The notes: generated by a model from the sequence alone, not told the origin. Positions 1 through 8,387 are shown, numbered from the stretch's first letter. The stretch: 29,583 nucleotides of DNA from CAZOOM01 sp964460795 (GCA_964460795.1 CAYWRU010000038.1:1-29583), one strand, 5' to 3'. Made by a program: numbers and translations.

Positions 1-1167
1 TGATTTGAAAGCATGAAAAAGCGCCTCTCCGGTAAACTGCGTGGGAATCAAATCAGCCTGAATCCCCTTTTGGGCGAGAAAATCCGTGGTTGAACTTCCC
101 ACGGCTCCGATCCGAATGCCGGCAAGTGAGCGAGTATCCCGTCCTGATTTTTCAAGCCGATCAAAAAAGAAACGCGCCCCATTCACGCTGGTAAAAAGGA
201 TCCAGTCAAAAGCCCTGAGATTTCCCACCGCTTCATCAAGGGGTCCAAAATCTTTGGGCGGTTCAATCCGAATGCCCGGAGCATCCACCACCCACGCGCC
301 TTCTTTTTCTAAAGCCAGACGAAGGGACCCGGCTTGTCCGCTCGCACGCGTGATTAAAATCCGTTTTCCAAGGAGCGGTTTCTTTTCAGCGGGCAGCCCG
401 GATCCTTTCGGCGGAGAAAACCATTGGAGCTTGCGGCGAAATTCATTGACCGCTCCTACCACCGTAATGGTCGGAGCACCCAAGCCTGCGGCTTTCACCT
501 TTTGAGCAATCGTTGCCAGCGTTCCTTCCACCACCCGCTGCCTGGGAAGAGTGCCCCATTGAATCACGGAGACCAAAGTCGATTTTGACTTTCCAAATCG
601 GATCAAATGTTCTGCCGCGGATTTTAAATTGCTCAGCCCCATAAAAAACACGAGCGTGCCATGAAGCTTTGCCAAGGCTTCCCAGTTGATCAAAGTAGAA
701 TGCTTGGGCTCAGCCTCATGCGCGGTCACAAAAGTCACGCTGGAAGCCAGCCTTCGGTCCGTCACGGGAATTCCTGCATAGGCGGGGACCGCATGACCCG
801 AGCTCACACCTGGAACCAGCTCAAAAGGAATTTTTTTCTGACGAAGAAAATCCGCCTCTTCACCGCCCCGGCCAAACACAAAAGGATCTCCTCCTTTTAA
901 TCGGACCACGGTCTTCCCTTGCCGGCCGGCTGTCAGCAAAACTCGATGAATTTCTCCCTGTTTTCCTGGAGGAAGATTATTTTTCACTTTTCCGATCAGA
1001 ATCTTTTTTGCCTGAGGTGCAAAATCTAAAATCAGAGGATTGACGAGTCCGTCATAAATCACAAGGTCTGCAGCGCGTAAAAGATCCCAGCCGCGCATCG
1101 TAAGGAGTCCAATATCGCCGGGTCCTGCCCCGACTAAATAAATAGCGCCTTTCTTACTTTTTTCCAT
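1..1167 (-). CDS. cobA-hemD: Uroporphyrinogen-III C-methyltransferase / uroporphyrinogen-III synthase fusion (CobA-HemD), 3' end cut by window edge
   Basis: The first 389 codons are readable without a stop from ATG at 1167 to base 1; the gene continues off the left edge. The N-terminal ~245 residues are a SAM-dependent uroporphyrinogen-III methyltransferase (SUMT): they start KGAIYLVGAGPGDIGLLT and contain KGGDPFVFGRGGEEA, PVTDRRLASSVTFVTAHE and GTLVFFMGLSNL, all family signatures. After a linker, the segment beginning LLGKRILITRASGQAGSLR matches the start of uroporphyrinogen-III synthase. One protein therefore closes the tetrapyrrole ring (HemD) and can divert it to siroheme or cobalamin precursors (CobA). 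The start overlaps the 3' end of hemC by 14 nt, implying translational coupling as the last visible gene of the operon. The domain assignment is seen directly; the fusion is known from several anaerobes. About 110-120 residues of HemD are missing here. Confidence 0.93.
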   Translation of the reverse strand, partial: MEKSKKGAIYLVGAGPGDIGLLTMRGWDLLRAADLVIYDGLVNPLILDFAPQAKKILIGKVKNNLPPGKQGEIHRVLLTAGRQGKTVVRLKGGDPFVFGRGGEEADFLRQKKIPFELVPGVSSGHAVPAYAGIPVTDRRLASSVTFVTAHEAEPKHSTLINWEALAKLHGTLVFFMGLSNLKSAAEHLIRFGKSKSTLVSVIQWGTLPRQRVVEGTLATIAQKVKAAGLGAPTITVVGAVNEFRRKLQWFSPPKGSGLPAEKKPLLGKRILITRASGQAGSLRLALEKEGAWVVDAPGIRIEPPKDFGPLDEAVGNLRAFDWILFTSVNGARFFFDRLEKSGRDTRSLAGIRIGAVGSSTTDFLAQKGIQADLIPTQFTGEALFHAFKS

Positions 1168-2092
1168 GAGTTTCCCGAATCGTGGAGAGAATTTTATCGC
1201 CGCCGCTCGCAAGGATGCGTTCGGCAAACTGGCGTCCTGCCTCGGCCGGATGAGCGGCCGGAGCATCCCACGCATCCTCAGCCCATTCCCGGGTTTCAAT
1301 GGCAAAAAGTCCGCCGCAAAAATGGATTTGATCTTTTTGAAGCCAGGTCAGGAGTCCGCAAGGAAGCTGGCATCCGCCTTCCAGGCGTTTTAAAAAAGCA
1401 CGCTCAGCTTGAAGACGCGTCCAAGTGAGCGCATGATTAAGAACCTTGGCAATCTCCAAAGTCTCACTATCGCCAGCTCTGGCTTCCAGTGCAATCACTC
1501 CCTGTCCCGGAGAAGGATAAAAGGATTCTCCGGAAAAAATTTCTGTCACATGATTGGCAAGTCCAAGCCTTTTGACGCCGGCATAGGCCAGCACAATGGC
1601 ATCGTAAAGTCCTTCTTCGAGTTTTCGAAGCCGTGTATCCACATTGCCGCGGACATCTTCCAAGATCAGATCATCCCGCCAGCGAAGCAGCTGAACACGG
1701 CGGCGGACCGAGCTTGTTCCAATCCGCGCACCAAGCGGAAGCTCAGAAAGCTTTTTTTTGTCCGCAGAGATCAAGCAATCCCGCGGGTCTTCGCGCTCGA
1801 GTGCGGCCACGAGCACCAAACCATCCAGAAGGTCCACGGACATATCTTTCGCGCTGTGAACCGCGAGATCAATTTCGTTTTTAAGCAGCGCCTCTTCAAT
1901 TTCCTTGGTAAAAACCCGCTTGGTTTCAAAAGGCGTGACGCCCCCTTTACGAATCATGTCCCCACTGGTTTTAATGATGACAATCTCAATATTAACAAGC
2001 GGAAATTCACGCAGAATTAACGTCTTGGTCAGCTCAGCTTGATAAAGCGCGAGCTGACTTCCCCGGGTCCCGAGTCGAAGAGTTTGTTTCAT
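1154..2092 (-). CDS. hemC: Hydroxymethylbilane synthase (porphobilinogen deaminase)
   Basis: This enzyme joins four porphobilinogen units into hydroxymethylbilane in the cytoplasm. The 312-residue product has the family length. It starts LRLGTRGSQLALYQAE and has the catalytic Asp at 83 in HSAKDM. Substrate-binding arginines lie in IGTSSVRRRVQLL (124-136) and EDVRGNVDTRL (145-155), followed by PSPGQGVIALE (193-203). The dipyrromethane cofactor cysteine is Cys241 in LEGGCQLP. The ATG at 2092 puts the conserved N-terminal strand in register. It lies 30 nt downstream of hemA and its stop overlaps the start of cobA-hemD, so it belongs to one operon. No key residue is missing. Confidence 0.97.
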   Translation of the reverse strand: MKQTLRLGTRGSQLALYQAELTKTLILREFPLVNIEIVIIKTSGDMIRKGGVTPFETKRVFTKEIEEALLKNEIDLAVHSAKDMSVDLLDGLVLVAALEREDPRDCLISADKKKLSELPLGARIGTSSVRRRVQLLRWRDDLILEDVRGNVDTRLRKLEEGLYDAIVLAYAGVKRLGLANHVTEIFSGESFYPSPGQGVIALEARAGDSETLEIAKVLNHALTWTRLQAERAFLKRLEGGCQLPCGLLTWLQKDQIHFCGGLFAIETREWAEDAWDAPAAHPAEAGRQFAERILASGGDKILSTIRETHGKK

Positions 2093-2122
2093 AAGAACTA
2101 AGAATGATGTTCCGGTTTGTTA

Positions 2123-3379
2123 TTATTTTTTATCGAGATCAAAAAGTGCATGCAAAGCCTGAAGATAACGGTGAACTCCGCCGTTTCGCGAAGCGTCTTT
2201 AATTTTTTCCCGCGGAGGATGAAGCAGTTTGGCCCGAATCCGGCGGCGGAGCTCCTGGCGGGAATGTTCATCCAGAGAGCGAAGCTCCGAAGCCCCCTTC
2301 AGTTCTTCTTCCAGAACAGAATCTAAGAAGGTTTCGAATTGTTCCATCACCGGCCGCGCCTTCAGCTGTTCCATCCAGCCCTGATATTCGATAACGGCTT
2401 TATCCACGAGCGCTTCCGCGGCGCGAACTTCATGAAGCCGGCGCTTTAGATTGGAATCCGCCAGAACACGCAAATCATCCACATTATAAAGATAAACTTC
2501 CGGGATGGAGTCCACGGACGGCTCCACATTGCGAGGCACAGCAATATCAATAATAAAAAGTGGACGGGTTTTCCGGCCCGCCAGCGACGGTTCAATTTTT
2601 TCCCGCAAAACAATAGGATGCGGCGCTGCGGTCGATGCCACCAAAATATCCACATCGCGAAGCTGTTCTTCCCAGTGTTCAAAGGAAATCCGCTCCCCCC
2701 CAAAGGTTTCTGCAAGTTTTGTCCCCGGTTCTTCACTTCGGCTCACAATAAAACTCGGACGCGCCCCGGCCTCGCGCAAGCTTTTCAGAGTCAACTCACT
2801 CATTTCTCCAGATCCAAGAACCATGACTTTTTCATGGGTCAGTTTCCCAAAAATTTTCTCCGCAAGATCCACGGCCACCGACGGAATGCTGACCGCTCCC
2901 TCCGTAATTTTGGTGTCTGTACGCACGGATTTTCCAATTTGAAGCGCTTTTTCCATAGCCCGATGAAGAAAGGAATGAATAGACTCTGAGGAAGTTGCAA
3001 GACGAAAAGCCTCGCGAAGCTGTCCCAAGATTTCATTTTCTCCCACCACAAGCGAATCAAGCCCGGACGCCACGCGAAAAAGATGGCGGATCATGTCCTT
3101 GCCTTCGTGGCGGTAAAGATGCGGATAATATTCATTGCGGGTAATTTTCCGGCCGTGTTCTAAAAACTGAGCCAGTGTTTCCATGGGAAATTCTTCAAGC
3201 GTCGTAAAACCGTAGATCTCCACCCGGTTGCAAGTGGAAAGAATAACGAGCTCTTCCAAATCTAAATTTTCCCGGGCCCAGCGGAGCGAAGACGGGATAT
3301 CGTGCTCACGAAAACAAAGTTTTTCGCGGATTTCAACAGGACAAGTTCGGTGATTGATGCCAAGAACAAAGAGCCCCAT
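2123..3379 (-). CDS. hemA: Glutamyl-tRNA reductase
   Basis: It reduces glutamyl-tRNA(Glu) to glutamate-1-semialdehyde with NADPH, the committed step of the C5 route to tetrapyrroles. The 418-residue protein has the catalytic nucleophile Cys50 in ILSTCNRVEIYG. The catalytic domain carries HLFRVASGLDSLVVGENEILGQ, a Rossmann domain starts at VMVLGSGEMSELTL, and IIDIAVPRNVEP and VYLYNVDDL precede a helical dimerisation tail. The N-terminus GLFVLGINHRTCPVEIREKL is canonical, so ATG 3379 is the start. It lies 2 nt after the HemX-like gene, an arrangement like hemA-hemX in Bacillus but with the order reversed. Confidence 0.97.
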   Translation of the reverse strand: MGLFVLGINHRTCPVEIREKLCFREHDIPSSLRWARENLDLEELVILSTCNRVEIYGFTTLEEFPMETLAQFLEHGRKITRNEYYPHLYRHEGKDMIRHLFRVASGLDSLVVGENEILGQLREAFRLATSSESIHSFLHRAMEKALQIGKSVRTDTKITEGAVSIPSVAVDLAEKIFGKLTHEKVMVLGSGEMSELTLKSLREAGARPSFIVSRSEEPGTKLAETFGGERISFEHWEEQLRDVDILVASTAAPHPIVLREKIEPSLAGRKTRPLFIIDIAVPRNVEPSVDSIPEVYLYNVDDLRVLADSNLKRRLHEVRAAEALVDKAVIEYQGWMEQLKARPVMEQFETFLDSVLEEELKGASELRSLDEHSRQELRRRIRAKLLHPPREKIKDASRNGGVHRYLQALHALFDLDKK

Positions 3380-3381
3380 CG

Positions 3382-4281
3382 TTACACCACGCCCGAACTC
3401 GGCTCAGCCGCATCAATATCTGCCGGTGATAATGTACGAGCATCCTTTTTGAAATAATCATGGCTCCCAGGCACAAACCGAAGCCCTACAAAACTCATCA
3501 TGACGCCAAAAAAAATAGCGACCGTCCAACCCGCAGTCCGGCGCGCTGACATTTTTCCGGAAATGCGGCCCAGTAGTACAAGTGCATATGCGAGGATTAG
3601 CAAAAGAGTGGCCATAGTTTTGGGGTCATGCATCCATACTTCACCAAAGGCTTTCTTCGACCAAATGAGTCCAATGATTGTGGCCACAGCCAAAAGCGAA
3701 CATCCCCAGATGAGGGCGTGGCGAATCATGCGGTCCAGTTCTTCCAGCGACGGCAGTTTCCGATAAAGTGCGCCCGGCTGTTTGGACTTTAACTGATGAT
3801 GCTGAAGCAAAAGAAGCACCCCGGCGGCAAATGCGATCCCAAAGGCGGCATAGGCCCAAAAAGCTCCGGACACATGCGCGGCAAAATAAACGTCCCGGAG
3901 TTTGGGATTAATCGTCCAGTGAAGATCCTTGCAAAAAATTCGCGTGGGAACAGCCAGCGCAGTCAAAGCGAAAAGGACAGGCGTCATAACCAGTCCAAAA
4001 GAATCGCTTTGAACACGAACGAGGAGAATTAAATAGACAAAAGCAAGTGACCACGCCAGAAAGGCCAGCACTTGATCATGGCTAATTACGGGCAAAAACA
4101 CCTGATGTTGAATAGCTTCAGAAATAAAATAAATAGTTGCGGCCGCGAATCCGATCCGGAGGAACCACACAGCTTTCGTATGTCCCCGCTCGTAAAGGTC
4201 CCAAAAGGAAAGGGCATGAAAACAAACCGCTCCCAAATAAAATATTGCGGCCACAGAAAGAAGGAGAACAGATAAAGTCAT
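3382..4281 (-). CDS. hemX: HemX-like / CcsA-type integral membrane protein (cytochrome c assembly family)
   Basis: This 299-residue polytopic protein has about eight hydrophobic segments. The core RDVYFAAHVSGAFWAYAAFG and the later VWMHDPKTMATLLLILAYALVL match the CcsA/CcmC/HemX family (PF01578), although the WWD haem-binding motif of true CcmC/CcsA is not evident. In Bacillus, HemX is encoded beside hemA and lowers HemA levels; a similar role is inferred from the 2-nt spacing to hemA. Its ATG shares one base with the stop of the upstream regulator (TAATG), so the two are translationally coupled. The alternative is a cytochrome c maturation subunit. The family is well supported; the exact role is not. 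Confidence 0.82.
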   Translation of the reverse strand: MTLSVLLLSVAAIFYLGAVCFHALSFWDLYERGHTKAVWFLRIGFAAATIYFISEAIQHQVFLPVISHDQVLAFLAWSLAFVYLILLVRVQSDSFGLVMTPVLFALTALAVPTRIFCKDLHWTINPKLRDVYFAAHVSGAFWAYAAFGIAFAAGVLLLLQHHQLKSKQPGALYRKLPSLEELDRMIRHALIWGCSLLAVATIIGLIWSKKAFGEVWMHDPKTMATLLLILAYALVLLGRISGKMSARRTAGWTVAIFFGVMMSFVGLRFVPGSHDYFKKDARTLSPADIDAAEPSSGVV

Positions 4282-5726
4282 TAGGCGCGCTCCTGAAAAA
4301 GATTGAGCTGCGTGTCCCGGTGAAAAAGGTCTTCGAGCTCATCTTCCATGACTAAATACGGAATGGGCTTCAGCTGCGTCATGGCCTTTACTTGCTCTAA
4401 AGTTTGGCGGTCCAAAGGATCGCACATTCCAAGCTTCAGCCGATGATCCATTTTTTGAAGAGGAACCACACGGTGAATGCGCACAAAATCCCGCGGCAAA
4501 AGATCCATGAGTTCCTGATGCGGAACAAAATGCTGAAGCGGGAAATAGGGCACTTTCAGTTTTCGCTCCAAAATTTTCCCAACATCATCAGTACGCACCA
4601 CTTTCATCCCCGTAAGAATCTGCCCAAGACGCTGACCTGTTTGGAGATGCTGTTTAAGTGCCGTGGCCAACTGATCTCCGGTAATGAGTTTTGCTTTGAG
4701 CAGCAATTGTCCCAAAGGCATTAACTCATCCTCACCTTTGGGATTTTCTTCAGGGATCGGCAGCGCCACCGGCAGTGCGGTATCTGCAACGGTTTGCACC
4801 GGCTCCACACGCCGGTCACGAAGATAGCGGCTCCCGGGCTGACTCTTTAAAAAGGCTTTGACCTCCATGGCATCGCGGGCAATTTCTCCCAAACTGTTGT
4901 AATGACGCGTAAGATTGGTGCAGGCCGCAACCGAACACGACATGAGAGGAAAATTTTCCATTTTTCCCCGCCGATTTTTAACACGAATCGCACCGCGCAA
5001 TCGATCTTCTTCAGTGTAGTAAGTTGGAATGATCTGATCAAAGGACGTGAGAAAAGTCTTTGAGAAGCGCTCTTCTTCATCCGGATTTAAGACCACGATA
5101 AAATCATCGCCGCCGATATGGCCGAGGAAATATTCCCCTTTGCGGCAAATAGATTCTGCGGTTGTCATCAGAATGCGCGCGGTTTGCCGGATCACATCAT
5201 CCCCTTTTTCAAAACTATAATAATCGTTGAAGGACTTGAAGTGATTAATGTCGATGTAGAGAACCGAGAATTTTTCTTTTTTTTCAATTTTTTTACGGAT
5301 CATTTTTTCAATGGCATGATTTCCCGGAAGGTGCGTCAGAGCATTGGCCTCGGCGCGGTGACGCGAGCGTTCCACACTGAGAACCACGCGCAGATGCAGC
5401 ACAAAGGGATTAAACGGGACCGTCAAAAAATCATCGTAACCGCGCTCCCGGCTCATCACGAGCTCAGAAAGACTTTCTTCTTTGGTAATCAAAATGACGG
5501 GAACCGAAGTAAGGTGCGGACGGCGGCGAATGGCTTCAATCGGAATCTGCGTTCCGATCCGTTCCATTTGATCCGAGATCAAAATAACATCCATACGGTC
5601 CCGGTCCAAAAGTTTCAACGCATTCAAACTATTCTGAGCTTCAAAAACCTCGAAATTGCGCGCCCGAAGCCGCGTACTGATCAAATCCCGAAGATCATCG
5701 TCTCTTTCAACAACCAAAATTTTCAT
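4281..5726 (-). CDS. Response-regulator-like protein: receiver - GGDEF - MshEN c-di-GMP-binding domain
   Basis: This 481-residue protein is read here as three domains. Residues 1-120 are a CheY-like receiver, but the phosphorylation site is irregular (Asp52 in ILISDQM, with Ser one position earlier) and the conserved Lys of the LTKPF loop is Val103 (LTVPFNPF). Residues 125-300 are a GGDEF domain with DINHFKSFND, but the signature reads GGDDF (205-209) instead of GG(D/E)EF, and no clear RxxD inhibitory site precedes it. Residues ~337-475 resemble the type II/IV secretion ATPase N-terminal (MshEN) domain, with QRLGQIL, an ILERKLKVPYFPL segment and MCDPLDRQTL. MshEN domains bind c-di-GMP. It may thus be a c-di-GMP receptor more than a synthase. 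It is the first gene of the haem operon, with an AAGGGAA ribosome site before ATG 5726. Confidence 0.85.
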   Translation of the reverse strand: MKILVVERDDDLRDLISTRLRARNFEVFEAQNSLNALKLLDRDRMDVILISDQMERIGTQIPIEAIRRRPHLTSVPVILITKEESLSELVMSRERGYDDFLTVPFNPFVLHLRVVLSVERSRHRAEANALTHLPGNHAIEKMIRKKIEKKEKFSVLYIDINHFKSFNDYYSFEKGDDVIRQTARILMTTAESICRKGEYFLGHIGGDDFIVVLNPDEEERFSKTFLTSFDQIIPTYYTEEDRLRGAIRVKNRRGKMENFPLMSCSVAACTNLTRHYNSLGEIARDAMEVKAFLKSQPGSRYLRDRRVEPVQTVADTALPVALPIPEENPKGEDELMPLGQLLLKAKLITGDQLATALKQHLQTGQRLGQILTGMKVVRTDDVGKILERKLKVPYFPLQHFVPHQELMDLLPRDFVRIHRVVPLQKMDHRLKLGMCDPLDRQTLEQVKAMTQLKPIPYLVMEDELEDLFHRDTQLNLFQERA

Positions 5727-5761
5727 ATAATTCCCTTGAGAGATTTATTACATATTCAGTC

Positions 5762-5914
5762 TGTCATCCCCGAATGATTTTGTTCGCCACAAAGCGTTGG
5801 CGGAATCCGTCCCAAAACGCTTTGTGGACGAATCTCGCCGCGTTTTATGGCGGATCGGGGATCCAAGACCCAAGACCAACCATGGATTCCCGCCTAAACA
5901 TTGCGGGAATGACA
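5762..5914. repeat. 153-bp MITE-like compound palindrome
   Basis: The ends are inverted repeats (TGTCATCCCCG at 5762-5772, CGGGAATGACA at 5904-5914, one mismatch). Inside are nested perfect arms: ATCCCCGA/TCGGGGAT (5766-5773, 5855-5862), CCACAAAGCGTT/AACGCTTTGTGG (5787-5798, 5816-5827) and ATTCCCGC/GCGGGAAT (5886-5893, 5903-5910). GTCATTCCCGC-ended palindromes are a common dispersed element type in bacterial genomes. It fills the 200-bp gap between panB and the regulator, so it lies in the upstream region of the haem operon. It has no coding capacity. Confidence 0.75.
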
Positions 5915-5926
5915 CTCCGTGTAACT

Positions 5927-6718
5927 TTAAAAACTTTCCTTAAGGGATGGATACTTCCCGGCGCGCACATCTTTGCCGAATGTCTCGACAGCCTTCCGCA
6001 CTTCCCCGTCCAGATCCGCGTAACGGCGTACAAAACGAGGCTGGACTGATCCTGAAAAACCCAGCATATCATGAAGCACTAAGACCTGCCCGTCGGTTCC
6101 TGGTCCTGCGCCGATTCCAATCGTCGGACAAGTTACATCCTGAGTAATTTGCCCGGCCAAATCTTTTGGAACACATTCCAAAACCAAGGAGAAAACACCC
6201 AGTTGATCTAGCAGTTTGGCTTCTTGTCTCATTTCACGGGCCTGTGCCGGATCCTGTCCCTGAACTTTATAGCCGCCTTGAGAACTCGCCGTTTGCGGCG
6301 TAAGACCCAAATGCCCCATGACCGGAATGCCAGCGCCAACCAAAGCTTCGACTTGCTTTTGGATTCGAGTTCCCCCCTCTAATTTCACGGCATCACATCC
6401 CGCGCTTTGAAGAAAGCGTTTAGCATTACGAAGCGCACGCTCCGGCGTATCATAAGATCCAAACGGCATATCTCCGACCAAAACCGCATGTTTGACAGCT
6501 TTAGAAACCGCACGCGAGTGATGAATCATGTCACGCATCGTCACCGGGACCGTACTCTCGTATCCCAACACCACCATCCCAAGTGAATCGCCTACTAAAA
6601 TAATATCCGCGCCGGACTCATCAATAATTTTTGCAAAGGGATAATCATAAGCCGTCAGTACCGTAATTTTTTCACCGTTTTTTTTCCGGTTTTGGATTTC
6701 TTTAATCGTTAATTTCAT
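5927..6718 (-). CDS. panB: 3-methyl-2-oxobutanoate hydroxymethyltransferase (ketopantoate hydroxymethyltransferase)
   Basis: It transfers a hydroxymethyl group from methylenetetrahydrofolate to 2-oxoisovalerate, the first step of pantothenate and CoA synthesis. The 263-residue protein is full length and shows ITVLTAYDYPFAKIIDE, the Mg-binding LVGDSLGMVVLGYESTVPV and GDMPFGSY, then AVKLEGG, MGHLGLTPQ and TIGIGAGPGTDGQVLVLHD. ATG 6718 is preferred, with an AGGGTGAG ribosome site; a GTG two codons upstream (6724) also reads in frame. It lies downstream of folD and fchA on the same strand, so the supply of its one-carbon donor is encoded next door, although a stutter hairpin separates it from folD. 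Confidence 0.97.
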   Translation of the reverse strand: MKLTIKEIQNRKKNGEKITVLTAYDYPFAKIIDESGADIILVGDSLGMVVLGYESTVPVTMRDMIHHSRAVSKAVKHAVLVGDMPFGSYDTPERALRNAKRFLQSAGCDAVKLEGGTRIQKQVEALVGAGIPVMGHLGLTPQTASSQGGYKVQGQDPAQAREMRQEAKLLDQLGVFSLVLECVPKDLAGQITQDVTCPTIGIGAGPGTDGQVLVLHDMLGFSGSVQPRFVRRYADLDGEVRKAVETFGKDVRAGKYPSLKESF

Positions 6719-6730
6719 TCTCACCCTAAA

Positions 6731-6817
6731 ATGTGAAGCGTGAAGTGTGAAGCCGTGAAGCGTAAGAATAATGACAATCGCATTTTTTTCGCTTCACTTC
6801 TTCACTTTTCACTCTTC
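6731..6817. repeat. Stutter hairpin 1 (word GTGAAGC) between panB and folD
   Basis: The left arm (6731-6762) repeats GTGAAG with small variations; the right arm (6790-6817) repeats CTTCAC, its reverse complement. An AT-rich spacer lies between. Neither arm encodes anything. The folded stem could act as a transcriptional roadblock or mRNA stabiliser between folD and panB, which is inference. Confidence 0.7.
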
Positions 6818-6826
6818 CCGTTATCT

Positions 6827-7693
6827 TTAAAGTCCATGCTGCCAAAAATGAGCCTTAATGAGGTTTTCCATAAGCAACGTCACGGTCAAAGGCCCCACAC
6901 CGCCCGGAACCGGTGTGATCCACGAAGCGCGCAGCTTTGCCGCGTCAAACTCCACATCACCCACAAGACGTCCATTCACTTCCGTGGTCCCCACATCAAT
7001 CACAATCGCACCCAGCCGGATCCAGTTGCCGCGAATGAGTCCGGGACACCCCGCGCATCCCACCACAATATCTGATTCGGAAACAATTTTTTGAAGATCA
7101 GCGGATGAGGTTCCGCTGTTACACACCGTCACCGTAACCCGTTTTTCTCCCAGTAACATTTGGAGCGGACGGCCTACAATCGCGCTCTGACCCACTACCG
7201 CGGCTTTTTTCCCTCGAAGCTCGATGCCCGTGGATTCCAAAAGCCGAAAGGCAGACAAGGCTGTGGGCGGAATCAAGCGGCTTCGGCGCAGCATGATGAG
7301 CCCAAGGCTGGAGGGATGAACCCCTTCAACATCTTTTCGCACATCCATGGCCTGGAGAATACTATCCGGATCAAAACCCTCGGGGAGCGGAAACGAAATA
7401 AAAATTCCTGAGACCGCTGGATCACGTCCCGCGGAGGCTACCGCATTCAATAGTGCCGCCGCGCTTCTCAGTTTATCCGAAGTGACGCGTTCATAATCAA
7501 TGCCAAGCTTTGCGGCTAATTTCTCCTGCTGGCCCAAATACCATTCCGCCGAGGGATCTTTCGTAACCTGGAATGCACGAAGCCGGGGCATGACTAAATT
7601 TCGGCTGGCTAAATTTTCAAGACGCTTTCGAAGTTCTTGCTGAATTTTTTCAGCCAGCGGTTTTCCTTCCAGAAGTTTGGCTTCAAGCACCAT
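6827..7693 (-). CDS. folD: FolD-family methylenetetrahydrofolate dehydrogenase with altered cyclohydrolase residues
   Basis: The 288-residue product oxidises 5,10-methylene- to 5,10-methenyl-tetrahydrofolate. The fold is clear: KPLAEKIQQEL at the start, GIFISFPLPEGFD, KDVEGVHP, the nucleotide-binding VGQSAIVGRPLQMLL and TPVPGGVGPLT. ATG 7693 is chosen because GGGGAGG sits 5 nt upstream; an in-frame ATG at 7711 lacks this. The residues that bifunctional FolD needs for hydrolysis are changed: Tyr52 is kept, but the catalytic Lys56 is Gln56, the Gln of VQLPLP (human Gln100) is Ser100, and the second Asp of KDVDG is Glu123. The Arg often seen in VGRSxIVG is Gln. It overlaps fchA by 11 nt. I infer a dehydrogenase-only enzyme that leaves the cyclohydrolase step to FchA. 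Confidence 0.9.
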   Translation of the reverse strand: MVLEAKLLEGKPLAEKIQQELRKRLENLASRNLVMPRLRAFQVTKDPSAEWYLGQQEKLAAKLGIDYERVTSDKLRSAAALLNAVASAGRDPAVSGIFISFPLPEGFDPDSILQAMDVRKDVEGVHPSSLGLIMLRRSRLIPPTALSAFRLLESTGIELRGKKAAVVGQSAIVGRPLQMLLGEKRVTVTVCNSGTSSADLQKIVSESDIVVGCAGCPGLIRGNWIRLGAIVIDVGTTEVNGRLVGDVEFDAAKLRASWITPVPGGVGPLTVTLLMENLIKAHFWQHGL

Positions 7694-8291
7694 GAGGCCT
7701 CCCCTGGTCAAAACGCTTTTTAAGTTCTGTAAGAGCTTGCTCCGAACGTTCCCGCGTTTCGATTTTTTTCATATATTTCACATTGATCATGGCCGTATGA
7801 AAAGCGCCGTGAAAAGCTGCCTCATAAAGTCCGGCACTGACCAAAAGATCATTTTTGATGGATCCGCGCACACATTCAAAAAGACTCGCGTTCCATTCAC
7901 GGGCCATCACAATCAAAAGCGCCAGATCCGCCTGAAGACGAAAAGAATTTTCCAGCGCCGTTTCCATGGCCTCCGCATTTCCGGAAGATTTCATCACCGT
8001 CTCAAAAATCTCCGGATCAAGATTGACAATATCAAGGGCATTGGCTTTTGTTTTTTCAATGGACTCCACAATCTTTCCAATGGTTTCAATCTCGCTTTGC
8101 TCCTTGGATTCTTCTGCCGGTGTCAGTCCCGGCTTTTTTTTACGGTTCAAAGAGATCTTGCCCACCATTTGCGTAAGCCCCATGGCCAAACTTGCGGTAT
8201 ACGCTGAGACACTGCCTCCTCCGGGTACAGGTTGAGATGAGGAAAGCTGAGAAAGATATTCTTGTAGTGATAGGTCGGTGAATTTTTTCAT
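7683..8291 (-). CDS. fchA: Methenyltetrahydrofolate cyclohydrolase / cyclodeaminase family (FchA-like)
   Basis: The 202-residue helical protein belongs to the formiminotransferase-cyclodeaminase C-terminal family (PF04961). Diagnostic is the N-terminal SQPVPGGGSVSAYTASLAMGLTQMVGKISL, whose glycine-rich turn binds the folate. The family includes both formimino-THF cyclodeaminase (histidine degradation) and stand-alone methenyl-THF cyclohydrolase. There is no hut gene here, and the stop overlaps the start of a folD that has lost its hydrolytic residues, so the cyclohydrolase role is favoured. It is the first gene of fchA-folD, with panB after a hairpin. Confidence 0.85.
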   Translation of the reverse strand: MKKFTDLSLQEYLSQLSSSQPVPGGGSVSAYTASLAMGLTQMVGKISLNRKKKPGLTPAEESKEQSEIETIGKIVESIEKTKANALDIVNLDPEIFETVMKSSGNAEAMETALENSFRLQADLALLIVMAREWNASLFECVRGSIKNDLLVSAGLYEAAFHGAFHTAMINVKYMKKIETRERSEQALTELKKRFDQGRPHGA

Positions 8292-8387
8292 AACTTATTT
8301 CCCCTTAACGGGTTAGGGGTTCCTCCGAAGGCTCGTAGATGAAGGTAGTATAGAAGGCCCCTCTGGGGATGTCAATCAACGCCAAAA

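Noticed and set aside
1409..2020. Plus-strand ORF of 203 codons
   Set aside because: Antisense to hemC, whose motifs are complete; composition is what a reverse reading of a real gene gives.
5118..5777. Plus-strand ORF of 219 codons
   Set aside because: Antisense to the receiver and GGDEF domains of the regulator; no start signal.
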